64,000 nt of DNA from a virus, in the IMG/VR virus record IMGVR_UViG_3300029999_000001, positions 1 through 64,000 of that record; one strand, given 5' to 3'. The position numbers and the translations under genes are program-made. Below, piece by piece: positions 40,077 to 48,822 of this stretch. Within the stretch, counting starts at the first letter, position 1. Every line of letters begins with the position of its first letter. The notes below the pieces were generated by a model, which saw only the letters and a program-made list of their open reading frames with translations, was not told the DNA's origin and ran no database searches.

Positions 40077-41615
40077 ATGACATCGCTCAGCTATGTCCAG
40101 ATCACGGGCACGTTCGAAGATGGCACCGGCAGCCCGCTTACCGGGACGGTGACGTTCACCCCCTCGGCGACGGTGTACGCGGGCGGGGTGCCGGTCCTGG
40201 CCCCCGACGTCCCGATCCGCGCGCTGATCAACGCGGGGCAGCTCGGGAACCTGGCCGGCGGGACGCTGCAGCTGCTTGCCACCAATAATGCGGGCCTGAC
40301 GATCGAGGGGCTGACCGGGTTCTGGTTCTGGACTGTGCAGGTCACCCTCGGCGGGCAAATCCAGGACCCGTGGTCGTTTTTCCTGCCATCATCCCCATCC
40401 ACGGTTGACCTTTACAGCCTGGCGGACACTGCCGCCAGCGGTGGCGGAACCTCGGTCAACGGGCTGACCGGTGGCACGATCACCAGCTCCGTGGCGGTGA
40501 CGGGGTCGCTGGGCACGACCCCGGTGACACTGACGGACGCGCCCACGATCACCGTCAACGCCGCGCTGTCCAATGTGCAGCGGGTCACGCTCGGCGGGAA
40601 CCGCACGCTGGCCAGCCCCACGAAGCCCGCGGACGGGCAGCCGCTCACTTTCGAGGTGATCCAGCCGGCCTCAGGAGGCCCGTACACCCTGTCCTACGGC
40701 GCCGCGTATTCGTTCACGGCCAGCACGCCGCAGCCGTCCCTGTCCACTGCGGCCGGGGACCGGGACCTGATCTCGTTCCTGTACGACGCTGGCACAGCGC
40801 TATGGATCTGCACGGGCTACGTCCTGGCGCAAAACGGCGTGCTGGTGATGATCGCGCAGGGCGGCACCGGGGCGACCACCCAGCAGGGCGCGATCAACGC
40901 GCTGACCGGTGTGCAGACCGCCGGGCAGTACCTGCGGTCGAACGGCACGAACGCGGGGCTGAGCGCGCTCCTGGCGGCTGACCTGCCGTACGACACAACC
41001 GCCGCGCACATCCTCGGCGAAGGCACCCAGACCGCGGGCGGCAACGCTCAGCCCGCCGACTCCGGGCACATCCACCCGGCGAGCAGCATCGTGCCGTCTG
41101 ATCATGGCCTGCTGGCCTGGTCGATGGACCTTGACTCGGCAGTCAGCGGGACGACGCTGATCGCGGGAACCGTGTACCTCGTCAAGGTCCCGATCCGGTA
41201 CGCGCTGACCGCCACATACCTATGGTTCTCTCTCACCGTCGCCGGGGTCGGCACCTCGACGGGCAGCTACGTCGGCCTGTACTCAAGCGCCGGGTCTCTG
41301 CTGACCGGCTCGGCCGACCTGGGTACGGCTATCGCCATCGGTAACCATCAGGTCGCGCTAACGACGCCACAGGCCCTGACCGCCGGATCGTTCGTGTGGG
41401 CCGCGATGGTCACGAACCAGTCGAGCAGCCAGCCCGCGGTACGGTCCCCGTTCAACTTCACCAGCCCCGCGTCGCCGAACATCGGCCTGACCGCCGCGAC
41501 GTACCGGATAGCGGTTCCCGCTGGGGGCACTACTCAGACCGCCCTGCCCGGGTCGTTCACGCCCTCATCGAATACGAATACCGGCGCCGCGCAGCTCTGG
41601 TTCGGGATCTCCTGA
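40077..41615 (+). CDS. modular tail fibre, 512 aa
   Basis: ATG after GGGGGCAGGCG. Residues 1-115 are an adaptor domain (VQITGTFEDGTGSPLTGTVT ...) also found in two later fibres. The centre has glycine-rich repeats; from about 340 a C-terminal beta domain (YLWFSLTVAGVGTSTGSYVG) is shared with the 48823-50940 spike. Likely a receptor-binding fibre. Confidence 0.68.
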   Translation: MTSLSYVQITGTFEDGTGSPLTGTVTFTPSATVYAGGVPVLAPDVPIRALINAGQLGNLAGGTLQLLATNNAGLTIEGLTGFWFWTVQVTLGGQIQDPWSFFLPSSPSTVDLYSLADTAASGGGTSVNGLTGGTITSSVAVTGSLGTTPVTLTDAPTITVNAALSNVQRVTLGGNRTLASPTKPADGQPLTFEVIQPASGGPYTLSYGAAYSFTASTPQPSLSTAAGDRDLISFLYDAGTALWICTGYVLAQNGVLVMIAQGGTGATTQQGAINALTGVQTAGQYLRSNGTNAGLSALLAADLPYDTTAAHILGEGTQTAGGNAQPADSGHIHPASSIVPSDHGLLAWSMDLDSAVSGTTLIAGTVYLVKVPIRYALTATYLWFSLTVAGVGTSTGSYVGLYSSAGSLLTGSADLGTAIAIGNHQVALTTPQALTAGSFVWAAMVTNQSSSQPAVRSPFNFTSPASPNIGLTAATYRIAVPAGGTTQTALPGSFTPSSNTNTGAAQLWFGIS

Positions 41616-43624
41616 TGGCGATCGACACGCAGCCGGTCCTGGCCAACAGCTTCGCGGGCGAGACGAACGGGGCGACGGTGGCCGCGTCGGCGTCGCCCGG
41701 GTATCAGTCGCTGGGGACCGCGGACGGGATGCTGTTCGACCTGGTGACGATATCCAGCGGCCAGGCGATGACGATTGATACCACAACCGCGCCTATCCCG
41801 ATGGCGAAGATCGTCACGACTGCCACGACCACTTGCTATGGCGCCTGGCTGAACAGCGGCCTGCTGGTCAACGCCGCCGCCCAGCAGTGGTTTGAGCTGT
41901 TCCTGTACCAGACGGCGAACCCGTCCGCCGTGCACCAGGTGTTTGCGTTCGTGGTCTCCGGCACCCGCGCCGCGGACGTGGTGATCAACGCGAACGGCAC
42001 GCTGAGCGTACGGAACACCAGCGGCAGCGTCATCGTGACCACGACGAACACGGTCCCGCTGAACCAGCTCTTCCGCATCGAGGGCTACGTCACATCGAGC
42101 GCCACTGTCGGCCAGGTGGAGCTGAAGCTGTTTAGCAGCCCCTGGTCGGCCACGCCCACCGAGACACAGACGTCCGGGGCGAATCAGAACACGCTCGGCG
42201 GCGTGCTGAATGCCGCCCGGTTCGGTGCGGCGACCGGCGCCGTGTCCGGGCTCACATTCTGGCTCGGGCGCCCCGCGGTGTCGGTGTCCGGGTACATCGG
42301 CCCCGGCGCGATCGTGCAGCAGATGGTCTGCGGTGCCCCGACCCCGTCCGGCTTCACGGTGATCAGCAAGCCGACCGGCGGGACTAGCCTGCGGCTGAAG
42401 CTGGCCACCAACTCAGGCATGACGCAGAACGTCTCCTACGTCGCGGCGCAGGCCCCGGACTCCTACGGCTACGTCAAGCATGTTGTGACCGGGCTCAGCC
42501 CGTTCACCCGCTACTGGTGCCAGCTCGCCGACACCCCGCCCGGCGGCACGGAGATGCTCGTCGGCAACGTGGGCACATGCAAGACGCTGGCCACGCCCGG
42601 CACCCCGCAGAGCTTCACGTTCGCCGTCGCCAGCTGCGTCAACACCGCCGACGAGACGCCGGGCCCGGACACCGCCCTGAACGACTGGATCGCCTGGGGC
42701 GCCGACCTGAACATCTTCACGGGGGACTACAGCTACCAGAACCCCGCCTTCACCGACCAGCCCAGCCAGATCGGCACCTGGGAGTACCAGACCTGGTTCT
42801 ACGGCATGGAGCCGATCACCCGGCAGGCGTGGGGCTACTACCTCCGCTCCAACCACGACAGCACGTCGGACACCTACTACTGCGACAGCGACAACACCTG
42901 GACCGCGGCGAACCTGGTGGCCGCGCAGGAGATCTTCCCCCAGGGGACGCTGGGCGACACGGTGAACAGCCCCGTGCACGGCCTGTTCCAGACCTGGGTG
43001 ACCGGCCGGGTCCGGTTCATCATGCTCGACATCCGCAACATAGACCGGTCCCCGGGAACGAACACCGACAACAGCTCCAAGACGATGCTCGGGCCGGCCC
43101 AGCTCGCATGGCTGCAGGCGCAGCTCATCCAGCCGGAACCACTGAAGATCATCGTGACGGACACGCAATGGCTCGGCTCGACGGTCCCGTCGCTTGGCGT
43201 AGACGACGAGCTGGGCAAATGGTGGAGCTACCAGACCGAGCGGGCCTCGATCGTCAGCTACATGATCGAGTCGTGGTCCCGGATGCGGAACGTCGCCCTG
43301 ATCCACGGCGACTTCCACGGTGTCGCTGTCGCCTACGCCTCCGAAAACGCGGCCTGGGGCGGGTTCCCGGTCTACGGTGCCGCCCCGATGCGGCAGACCG
43401 GCGCCTCAACCAACAACCCGAACACGTTCACCCGGTATTACAACAACAGCGGCGGGGAGTGCCGCCAGTACGGGCGGGTCACCGTCACGGACTCCGGCTC
43501 GGCGATCACCGTGAACTTCCAGGGCTGGGATGCGGTCAACCAGGTCGCGCAAGTCAGCCAGACCGACGTGTTCAGCGTCGCCGCCGGGAACGTGCCCGCC
43601 CGCGGCCTGATGGGAGCCTTGTGA
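41615..43624 (+). CDS. tail protein with PhoD-like metallophosphatase domain, 669 aa
   Basis: ATG at 41615 shares its A with the previous stop. Residues 1-235 form a LamG-like beta domain, 240-330 an FN3/PhoD N-terminal-like part, and 332-580 a metallophosphatase: FAVASCVN (336-343), FTGDYSY with Asp 371, SNHD (412-415) where DDHE is usual, VTDTQW (515-519) and IHGDFHG with Asp 566/His 568. PhoD proteins use Fe/Ca to cut phosphodiesters, including wall teichoic acid. In the tail it may attack phosphate-bearing cell-wall polymers. Confidence 0.8.
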   Translation: MAIDTQPVLANSFAGETNGATVAASASPGYQSLGTADGMLFDLVTISSGQAMTIDTTTAPIPMAKIVTTATTTCYGAWLNSGLLVNAAAQQWFELFLYQTANPSAVHQVFAFVVSGTRAADVVINANGTLSVRNTSGSVIVTTTNTVPLNQLFRIEGYVTSSATVGQVELKLFSSPWSATPTETQTSGANQNTLGGVLNAARFGAATGAVSGLTFWLGRPAVSVSGYIGPGAIVQQMVCGAPTPSGFTVISKPTGGTSLRLKLATNSGMTQNVSYVAAQAPDSYGYVKHVVTGLSPFTRYWCQLADTPPGGTEMLVGNVGTCKTLATPGTPQSFTFAVASCVNTADETPGPDTALNDWIAWGADLNIFTGDYSYQNPAFTDQPSQIGTWEYQTWFYGMEPITRQAWGYYLRSNHDSTSDTYYCDSDNTWTAANLVAAQEIFPQGTLGDTVNSPVHGLFQTWVTGRVRFIMLDIRNIDRSPGTNTDNSSKTMLGPAQLAWLQAQLIQPEPLKIIVTDTQWLGSTVPSLGVDDELGKWWSYQTERASIVSYMIESWSRMRNVALIHGDFHGVAVAYASENAAWGGFPVYGAAPMRQTGASTNNPNTFTRYYNNSGGECRQYGRVTVTDSGSAITVNFQGWDAVNQVAQVSQTDVFSVAAGNVPARGLMGAL

Positions 43625-44034
43625 ACCCGGAGTGGGTCGCCGCGCTCACCGCCTTCACTGTCGCTGTCGTCACCGGTATGGCATGGGGGACCCGGCGGGC
43701 GTGGCACGCCACCCGCTGGCTGTGGCACATCGGCCGCCGCACCAGCCGCTTCCTCGACGACTACTTCGGTGAACCGGCACGCGACGGTCTCCCAGCCAGG
43801 CCCGGCATCATGGGCCGCCTCAAATCCGTCGAGGATGCAGTTGGCCATGTCGCCAGCGAAATAGCCAAGGTCGCCGTAGAGACCATGCCGAACGACGGCA
43901 CGTCAATGCATGACGTCCTGGCCCGCACTGAGCAGTCCGTGGACGAGATCAGGAGTGAGCAGGTGAAGATGCGGGCCCGGATGGAACTGTTCGAGACCCA
44001 GCGCGGCGAACGCGAGGACGAAGAGAGCCCGTGA
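43621..44034 (+). CDS. membrane-anchored protein, holin-region (DUF2746-like), 137 aa
   Basis: GTGA overlap. One N-terminal transmembrane helix (WVAALTAFTVAVVTGMAWG), then a cytosolic helical tail with coiled-coil character (VDEIRSEQVKMRARMELFE). Genes of this build flank lysins in actinophages and are holin or lysis-regulator candidates. Confidence 0.65.
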   Translation: MNPEWVAALTAFTVAVVTGMAWGTRRAWHATRWLWHIGRRTSRFLDDYFGEPARDGLPARPGIMGRLKSVEDAVGHVASEIAKVAVETMPNDGTSMHDVLARTEQSVDEIRSEQVKMRARMELFETQRGEREDEESP

Positions 44035-44468
44035 GCGCCAGGCTGGCCCGCCCGGCGATCTTCGGTTTGGCCGACGGCATGATGAGCCTGCTCGGCGTGG
44101 TGCTGTACCTGCTCGGCCACGAGGCCCTGATCTTCCCGGCCGCGCTGTCCGGCGGCATCTCAAGCGCGCTGTCCATGGCCGGCGGGGAATGGCTGTCCGA
44201 CAGCGACAACGGTCTCGGCGCGTCCTGCGTGATGGGTGCGGCGACCGGGGTCGGTGCGATCCTCCCCGCCATCCCGTACGCCGTCACGAGCGGCACAACA
44301 GCGCTCGCCTGCTCCATCGTGATATGCGTCCTCATCGCCGCGGTCGTGGCCCTGATGCGGCCCATGCGCAGCCAGACGCTGGCCTTCGCCGAGACATACG
44401 CGATCCTCGGTGCGATCTTCCTCGTCGTCCTGGCCTGCGGGCTGTTTTTGCCAGGAAGCGCAGCCTGA
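44031..44468 (+). CDS. VIT1/CCC1-like membrane protein, 145 aa
   Basis: ATG or GTG near 44031 overlapping the upstream stop. Four or five hydrophobic helices; LADGMMSLLGVV and SMAGGEWLSDS match the helix 1 and helix 2 motifs of the VIT1/CCC1 iron/manganese transporter family. Shorter than full transporters. In this lysis cluster it may act as a holin rather than a transporter. Confidence 0.65.
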   Translation: MSARLARPAIFGLADGMMSLLGVVLYLLGHEALIFPAALSGGISSALSMAGGEWLSDSDNGLGASCVMGAATGVGAILPAIPYAVTSGTTALACSIVICVLIAAVVALMRPMRSQTLAFAETYAILGAIFLVVLACGLFLPGSAA

Positions 44469-44800
44469 TGTGGTGGTGGCACTGCTGGCTTCCGTTCCAG
44501 CACTGGCTCGCCATCCACACCGGCACCGACAACGAGGCCGCCGACTTCTACGGGTTCTTCTCGGGATTCGGCAGCGACATCGGTGAGGTCACGATCGTCG
44601 GCGGCCTGCTCGCCATCTACAAGAAGCACACCTGTCATCAGCGCTGGTGCTGGCGTTTCGGCCACTACGACTTCACCGACGAGGCGACGGGGCTCACCTA
44701 CCGCCTGTGCCGCAAGTGTCATCCCGGGCATCCGGGCCGCCATCTTACGGGGCAGCACATCGCCCGGATCCACGCCAGTAATCGCGGGAAGGAAACGTGA
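44468..44800 (+). CDS. lysis-cluster protein with cysteine/histidine tail, 110 aa
   Basis: ATG overlap start. Tryptophan-rich N-terminus, a hydrophobic segment (EVTIVGGLLAIY) and a tail HTCHQRWCWRFGHY ... CRKCHPGHPG that could bind metal. Known in actinophage lysis clusters but without assigned function. Confidence 0.6.
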   Translation: MWWWHCWLPFQHWLAIHTGTDNEAADFYGFFSGFGSDIGEVTIVGGLLAIYKKHTCHQRWCWRFGHYDFTDEATGLTYRLCRKCHPGHPGRHLTGQHIARIHASNRGKET

Positions 44801-44804
44801 TCGA

Positions 44805-45749
44805 GTGACTCGTATGTTCCGCGCCGGCGGCCTTAATCGTGGCCCGGCCAGCGTCGGGGTCGTCTCCGCCGGGCCGGAAGTGCTCCTCGCGGACATCAGC
44901 GAGTATCAGGCCGACATCAACGATGCCCTCTACCTGCATTGGTCGCAGGCGGTGGTCATCCGCGCGCTGTTCGGTGACGCCCATGATGATGCCGCCTGGT
45001 ACGGGGGCGCGCGGCGGACTGCGCTGCACGAGGGTGGCGCCCAGTTCCTCGGGATCTACCAGTACCTTGTGGCCGGGCAGGACGGGGCGGCGCAAGCCCA
45101 GGCGTTCCATCAGCTCGTCGGCGCCATCGAGGCCGGCGAGGTGTTCATCGCGGACTTCGAGGAAGGCGATCACGCGATGCTGACCGCCTGGTACAACGAG
45201 ATGCTCTCGCTGCATGGGGAGGGGATCGGCCCGTACCTGTGGACCTACACCGGCCTGGACTTCGGGGAAGCCCTGGGGTTCCTGCCGGTCCAGTGGCTGG
45301 CCGGCTACACCGCCGACGAACCAGCCTCACCGCACACGCTGTGGCAGTTCACGAACTCGTATCAGGTGCCCGGCGTGGGCGTGGCTGACTGCTCGGTCTT
45401 CCACGGGACCATCAGCGAGCTGGCGGCGCTCGCCTACGCCGTGCCGAAGGGCTGGACGTTCCCGGCCCCCGGTGGCCTGCATCTGGTGAGGCAGACCCGC
45501 GAGGGCTACTCGTTCGCATGGGACGCGGTGACCGGCCCGGCCGGGCAGAAGCCGTCCGGGTACAGCGCCTTCACCTACAACGAGGCCGGGGACCTGGCGA
45601 ACCATCAGGTTGTGACCGGCCTGAGCGCATCCGAGTACGGGCCCGCCGGGAAAGGCCTGCCCGCAGGGACGTACCGGACCAACGTGTGGGCCAACGGCGG
45701 CGAAGTTGGGCCAAGCCATGCCACCTTGACCGTCACCCTGACCCGCTAG
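44805..45749 (+). CDS. GH25-type lysin (muramidase) with C-terminal beta domain
   Basis: GTG 44805 (GGAAGG upstream); ATG 44814 is an alternative. ADISEYQ with Asp about 30 and FIADFEE with the DxE pair at about 117/119 match GH25 lysozymes, which cut the MurNAc-GlcNAc bond. LWQFTNS near 200 closes the barrel. Residues about 225-314 form an FN3-like wall-binding domain. It follows three membrane proteins and would be the main endolysin. Confidence 0.87.
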   Translation: MTRMFRAGGLNRGPASVGVVSAGPEVLLADISEYQADINDALYLHWSQAVVIRALFGDAHDDAAWYGGARRTALHEGGAQFLGIYQYLVAGQDGAAQAQAFHQLVGAIEAGEVFIADFEEGDHAMLTAWYNEMLSLHGEGIGPYLWTYTGLDFGEALGFLPVQWLAGYTADEPASPHTLWQFTNSYQVPGVGVADCSVFHGTISELAALAYAVPKGWTFPAPGGLHLVRQTREGYSFAWDAVTGPAGQKPSGYSAFTYNEAGDLANHQVVTGLSASEYGPAGKGLPAGTYRTNVWANGGEVGPSHATLTVTLTR

Positions 45750-46083
45750 CGCCCCGGATTACCCAGGCGTACTCGCGCTCATGGCCGAACGGAGTCCCCT
45801 GGCGCTCCTCGTGCTGCTTCGGATGATCCCAGGCTGAGGCGATGGTCACATCATGGCCCAGGATGCCGGACAGCTTCTCTGTCATGTCCGGCATCTCCAG
45901 TTCGTCGCTGATGCCGTCCAGGTCTTTGCTCAGGAACGCGACCGCGCGAATCCTGCCGCCGCTCAGCCTTACCGGCACGACCTCGGCGAAGAAATCGAGC
46001 GCCGCGGCGGCGTTGATAAACCGCTCGATCACCCGTTCATCGTCGTACAGGAGCCCCGTGATGTGCATGTGGCGGTCGCTCAT
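45733..46083 (-). CDS. minus-strand hypothetical protein, 116 aa
   Basis: ATG at 46083, next to a CATCCCGTCA string like that of the bidirectional elements. Alpha/beta composition (DERVIERFINAAAALDFFAE, LSGILGHDVTIASAW). Overlaps the lysin end by 17 bases. Unrecognised. Confidence 0.6.
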   Translation of the reverse strand: MSDRHMHITGLLYDDERVIERFINAAAALDFFAEVVPVRLSGGRIRAVAFLSKDLDGISDELEMPDMTEKLSGILGHDVTIASAWDHPKQHEERQGTPFGHEREYAWVIRGASGSG

Positions 46084-46312
46084 CCCGTCAGCTTAATGAC
46101 TTCATCCCTGCAGGCCCCGGTGCAGGCCGAGGACATTTACCGGCGTTTCGGGTACACGACGACGCTCGGGTCCGCGATCTGCACGTGGGCGCTCATCGCC
46201 GGGCTCGGCAGCCAGGGGGCTCCCGCAGCCCTGACCAGGCCGTTCTGTCCCTTTTCCCTCCGTCCCCTTCGCCGCCCGGCGCGGGGGCTTTTTCATGCCG
46301 GGAGGCAACCAG
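46084..46312. other. 229-base gap with degraded coding trace and terminator
   Basis: From ATG 46097 about 45 codons look protein-like (AEDIYRRFGYTTTLGSAICT) and then decay, so a broken gene is possible. At 46263-46293 an imperfect GC-rich hairpin is followed by TTTTT, and then CATGCCGGGAGGCAA, similar to the sequence after the terminator at 50957. Confidence 0.45.
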
Positions 46313-46792
46313 ATGGCAATAAGCGACCTTTTCGTGGCCGACTCGGGGATGGTGTCACTCGGGACCAGCACCCAGACCGGCCTGATCGCGTTCAACACCC
46401 CGTCAACGAAGCGGATCTGGGTCGTCGGTGTCCGTCTCGCTGTCGGGGTGACCTCGGCGGCGGCGGGGAACTGCGTGCAGTTCACCCTCGCCCGGGTCGC
46501 CAACACCCCGTCCACGACCAACACGGTGAACATCCGCGCGCAGGACGCTTCCGCCCCCGCCTCGCTGATCGGCACCACGGCCATGATCGACCCCTGGACG
46601 ACCACGGCCCCGACGCTCGGGAACATTCTCGGTGAGTGGGAACTGCCGCAGGTCACCGGCAGCGCATGGGAGGAGTTCCCGCCGCTGGGATACGAGTTCG
46701 GTATCGCCGTGTCCTCGGGCGTGGGCATCTTCGTGACGCCCTCGGTGAACACCACGACGCTACTGCAGGCACAGATCATCTGGTCCGAGTAA
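46313..46792 (+). CDS. putative virion beta protein, 159 aa
   Basis: ATG after GGGAGGC. Jelly-roll-like composition (IWVVGVRLAVGVTSAAAG, FGIAVSSGVGIFVTPS). It starts a second fibre cluster downstream of the lysin. Probably a small fibre or tip protein. Confidence 0.6.
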   Translation: MAISDLFVADSGMVSLGTSTQTGLIAFNTPSTKRIWVVGVRLAVGVTSAAAGNCVQFTLARVANTPSTTNTVNIRAQDASAPASLIGTTAMIDPWTTTAPTLGNILGEWELPQVTGSAWEEFPPLGYEFGIAVSSGVGIFVTPSVNTTTLLQAQIIWSE

Positions 46793-46819
46793 CCGCACCG
46801 CCCGCCAGCCCCAGGAGGA

Positions 46820-46856
46820 TGCACCCGGGCCCGTGATCACTGCGGGCCCGGGTGCA
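46820..46856 (+). terminator. 14-bp perfect hairpin
   Basis: TGCACCCGGGCCCG and CGGGCCCGGGTGCA pair around 9 bases, with no T-run. Ends the 46313 transcript. Confidence 0.7.
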
Positions 46857-46902
46857 CGACCACGGCTAACGCACTGACGGCCGGGGCGGACGGAGGTGTC
46901 CG

Positions 46903-48810
46903 GTGGGCTTCGGGACGCCGTACCTGATCGGCCACAGCACAGCCGGGTCAGGTCAGACGCAGACCATCACCGCCGGCACGGCCACCAGCCCCGGCGACGC
47001 GATCATCGTCGCGCATTCGAGCTCGTCGACGAGCGGCGCGACGATCAGCAGCATGTCCGATTCGGCGGGCAACTCCTACAGCCGGATCATCCCCGCCGCG
47101 AACACGACCAACGAGTTCGGGGACCTGTGGGCGGCGCTGCCGCAGAACAACGGCGGCACCACCGCCGCGCTGACCACCAGTAACACGATCACCGTCAACT
47201 GGTCGACGTCGACCGGGGAGAAGCTCAGCGTCGCCGCCGGCGTCCCCGGCGTCAACGTCACCTCGGCGGTGGACCAGGACCCGGCCCCAGGGCACGGCAC
47301 CAGCACGTCGCCGACGGTCAGCACCAGCACGCTCGCCCAGTCCACTGAGATGGCGATCGGTGTCCTGAACAACCCGGACACCGATGCGCCGAGCAGTGTC
47401 AACCTGACCCAGCTGACACAGCAGCAGTCCGCCACCAGCCCTTATGTGACGATCTGCTACGAGCAGACCAGCTCCACCACTGCGGTGACGTTCGGCGGTA
47501 CGCTTCCCGCGAGCCTGAACTGGTGCGCGATGCTGGTCACACTGCTGCCCGCCGCGCCTGCCGTGACAGCGGCGGCACCTGCGCAGGTGCCGCCCCCGCG
47601 GCCGCGGGGCTCGAGCCGGGCGGTCATCCGCGGTCTCACTGTCGCCCCGCTCATCGCCGCTGCGCTGACCGGCGGCCACGCCTATCAGCGGGCCAGCCCG
47701 CCGCATCGCCTGGTGTGGCACGGCACGACCGTGACGACGGTCAACGTGAGCGGGCCGTCGGGGACGGTCCAGCCCCGCGCCACGATCCCTGTCCCGCGCC
47801 GGGCCGCGGCACGGGCGGTGTGGGCGCGGGAGACCGGGCCGGGGAACGCGCACGGCCCGTCAGGCATCCCGCCGCTCCCGCATCCTCAGCCACGCCGGCA
47901 GCCGGCGCGGGCAGTATGGCGGGGGACCGTCACCCGGGGCAGTAACGCCACCACGATCGGCACGCCTGCACTGGTGTTCCCGCGGCAGCAGCCGCGGCGG
48001 CAGCCATCCCGGGCGGTGTGGCACGGCACCATCACCGCGGGCAGTAACGCTGCGGCGATCGGCACGCCTGCGGTGATACGGCCACCTGCCCCGCTGCGGC
48101 GGCAGCCGGCGCGGGCCCTGTGGCGGGGGATGACCGCTGCCGTACAGCACGGGGTTCCCGGCACCGGGAAGCTGCCGGCGGCCCGGCGCATCCCGGGCCG
48201 GGCGGTCTGGCGGGGGACGCTCACCCCCGGCACGGTCGCACCGGGCCCCGCACCGCGGCAGCGGCCACCCATCCCGCGCCGCACCCCCGTACGGGCTGTG
48301 TGGACCGGTATCCGTACGGCCACGGTCAACGCCCTGCCGGTTGCTGTCCCGCCACCAGCCCAGCGGCCCGCCATCCCGCGCCGCACCACTGCGCGGGCTG
48401 TGTGGGCGGGGACGATCACGCCGGGCACGCTGCGGGCGCCCGGGATAACCACGATCACCGTCACCGGCACCTGCCTGGACTACCGGGGTGCCCCACTGCC
48501 AGGGCCGGTGGTGTTCGACCCGGGCGGGGTGATCATCGACGCGGCCGGCCGGGTGATCCTGGGAGGCCCGGTCACCGTGCCCCTCTCCACGGCGGGAACG
48601 TTTTCGGTGGTCCTGCCATGCACCGACAACGCTGGTCTCAGCCCGGCCGGATGGCAGTACACGGTCAGCATCACGCTCACCGTCCCAGCAGCGGCCTGGA
48701 CCCCGGCGACGCTGGTCCAGGACCTGCCGGTTCCCGTGCCGCCCGCCTCGTTCCGGACCGGGCTGCCGTCCGCCCTCGGCCCGGCCACCGACCTCAGCGC
48801 ACTCGTCTAA
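46903..48810 (+). CDS. tail fibre with Arg/Trp tandem repeats, 635 aa
   Basis: GTG start. Residues 1-220 are a beta domain related in style to the start of the 31408 protein. Residues about 235-520 hold nine spaced copies of a R-A-V-W-x-G-T-x-T motif separated by proline/arginine linkers (for example RRQPARAVWRGTVTRGSNA). The last 110 residues are the adaptor domain (ITVTGTCLDYRGAPLPGPVV) found at the N-terminus of the next spike. Very basic repeat region may bind anionic wall polymers. Confidence 0.7.
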   Translation: MGFGTPYLIGHSTAGSGQTQTITAGTATSPGDAIIVAHSSSSTSGATISSMSDSAGNSYSRIIPAANTTNEFGDLWAALPQNNGGTTAALTTSNTITVNWSTSTGEKLSVAAGVPGVNVTSAVDQDPAPGHGTSTSPTVSTSTLAQSTEMAIGVLNNPDTDAPSSVNLTQLTQQQSATSPYVTICYEQTSSTTAVTFGGTLPASLNWCAMLVTLLPAAPAVTAAAPAQVPPPRPRGSSRAVIRGLTVAPLIAAALTGGHAYQRASPPHRLVWHGTTVTTVNVSGPSGTVQPRATIPVPRRAAARAVWARETGPGNAHGPSGIPPLPHPQPRRQPARAVWRGTVTRGSNATTIGTPALVFPRQQPRRQPSRAVWHGTITAGSNAAAIGTPAVIRPPAPLRRQPARALWRGMTAAVQHGVPGTGKLPAARRIPGRAVWRGTLTPGTVAPGPAPRQRPPIPRRTPVRAVWTGIRTATVNALPVAVPPPAQRPAIPRRTTARAVWAGTITPGTLRAPGITTITVTGTCLDYRGAPLPGPVVFDPGGVIIDAAGRVILGGPVTVPLSTAGTFSVVLPCTDNAGLSPAGWQYTVSITLTVPAAAWTPATLVQDLPVPVPPASFRTGLPSALGPATDLSALV

Positions 48811-48822
48811 GGGAGGCCGGTC

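Noticed and set aside
39174-40358. 394-codon minus-strand frame
   Set aside because: Shadow of two fibre genes; it crosses the 17-bp hairpin and has arginine/glycine-rich composition.
46097-46635. Plus-strand gene starting MTSSLQAPVQ
   Set aside because: Protein-like for about 45 codons, then it runs through a terminator and out of frame over the 46313 gene; kept only as a possible broken gene.
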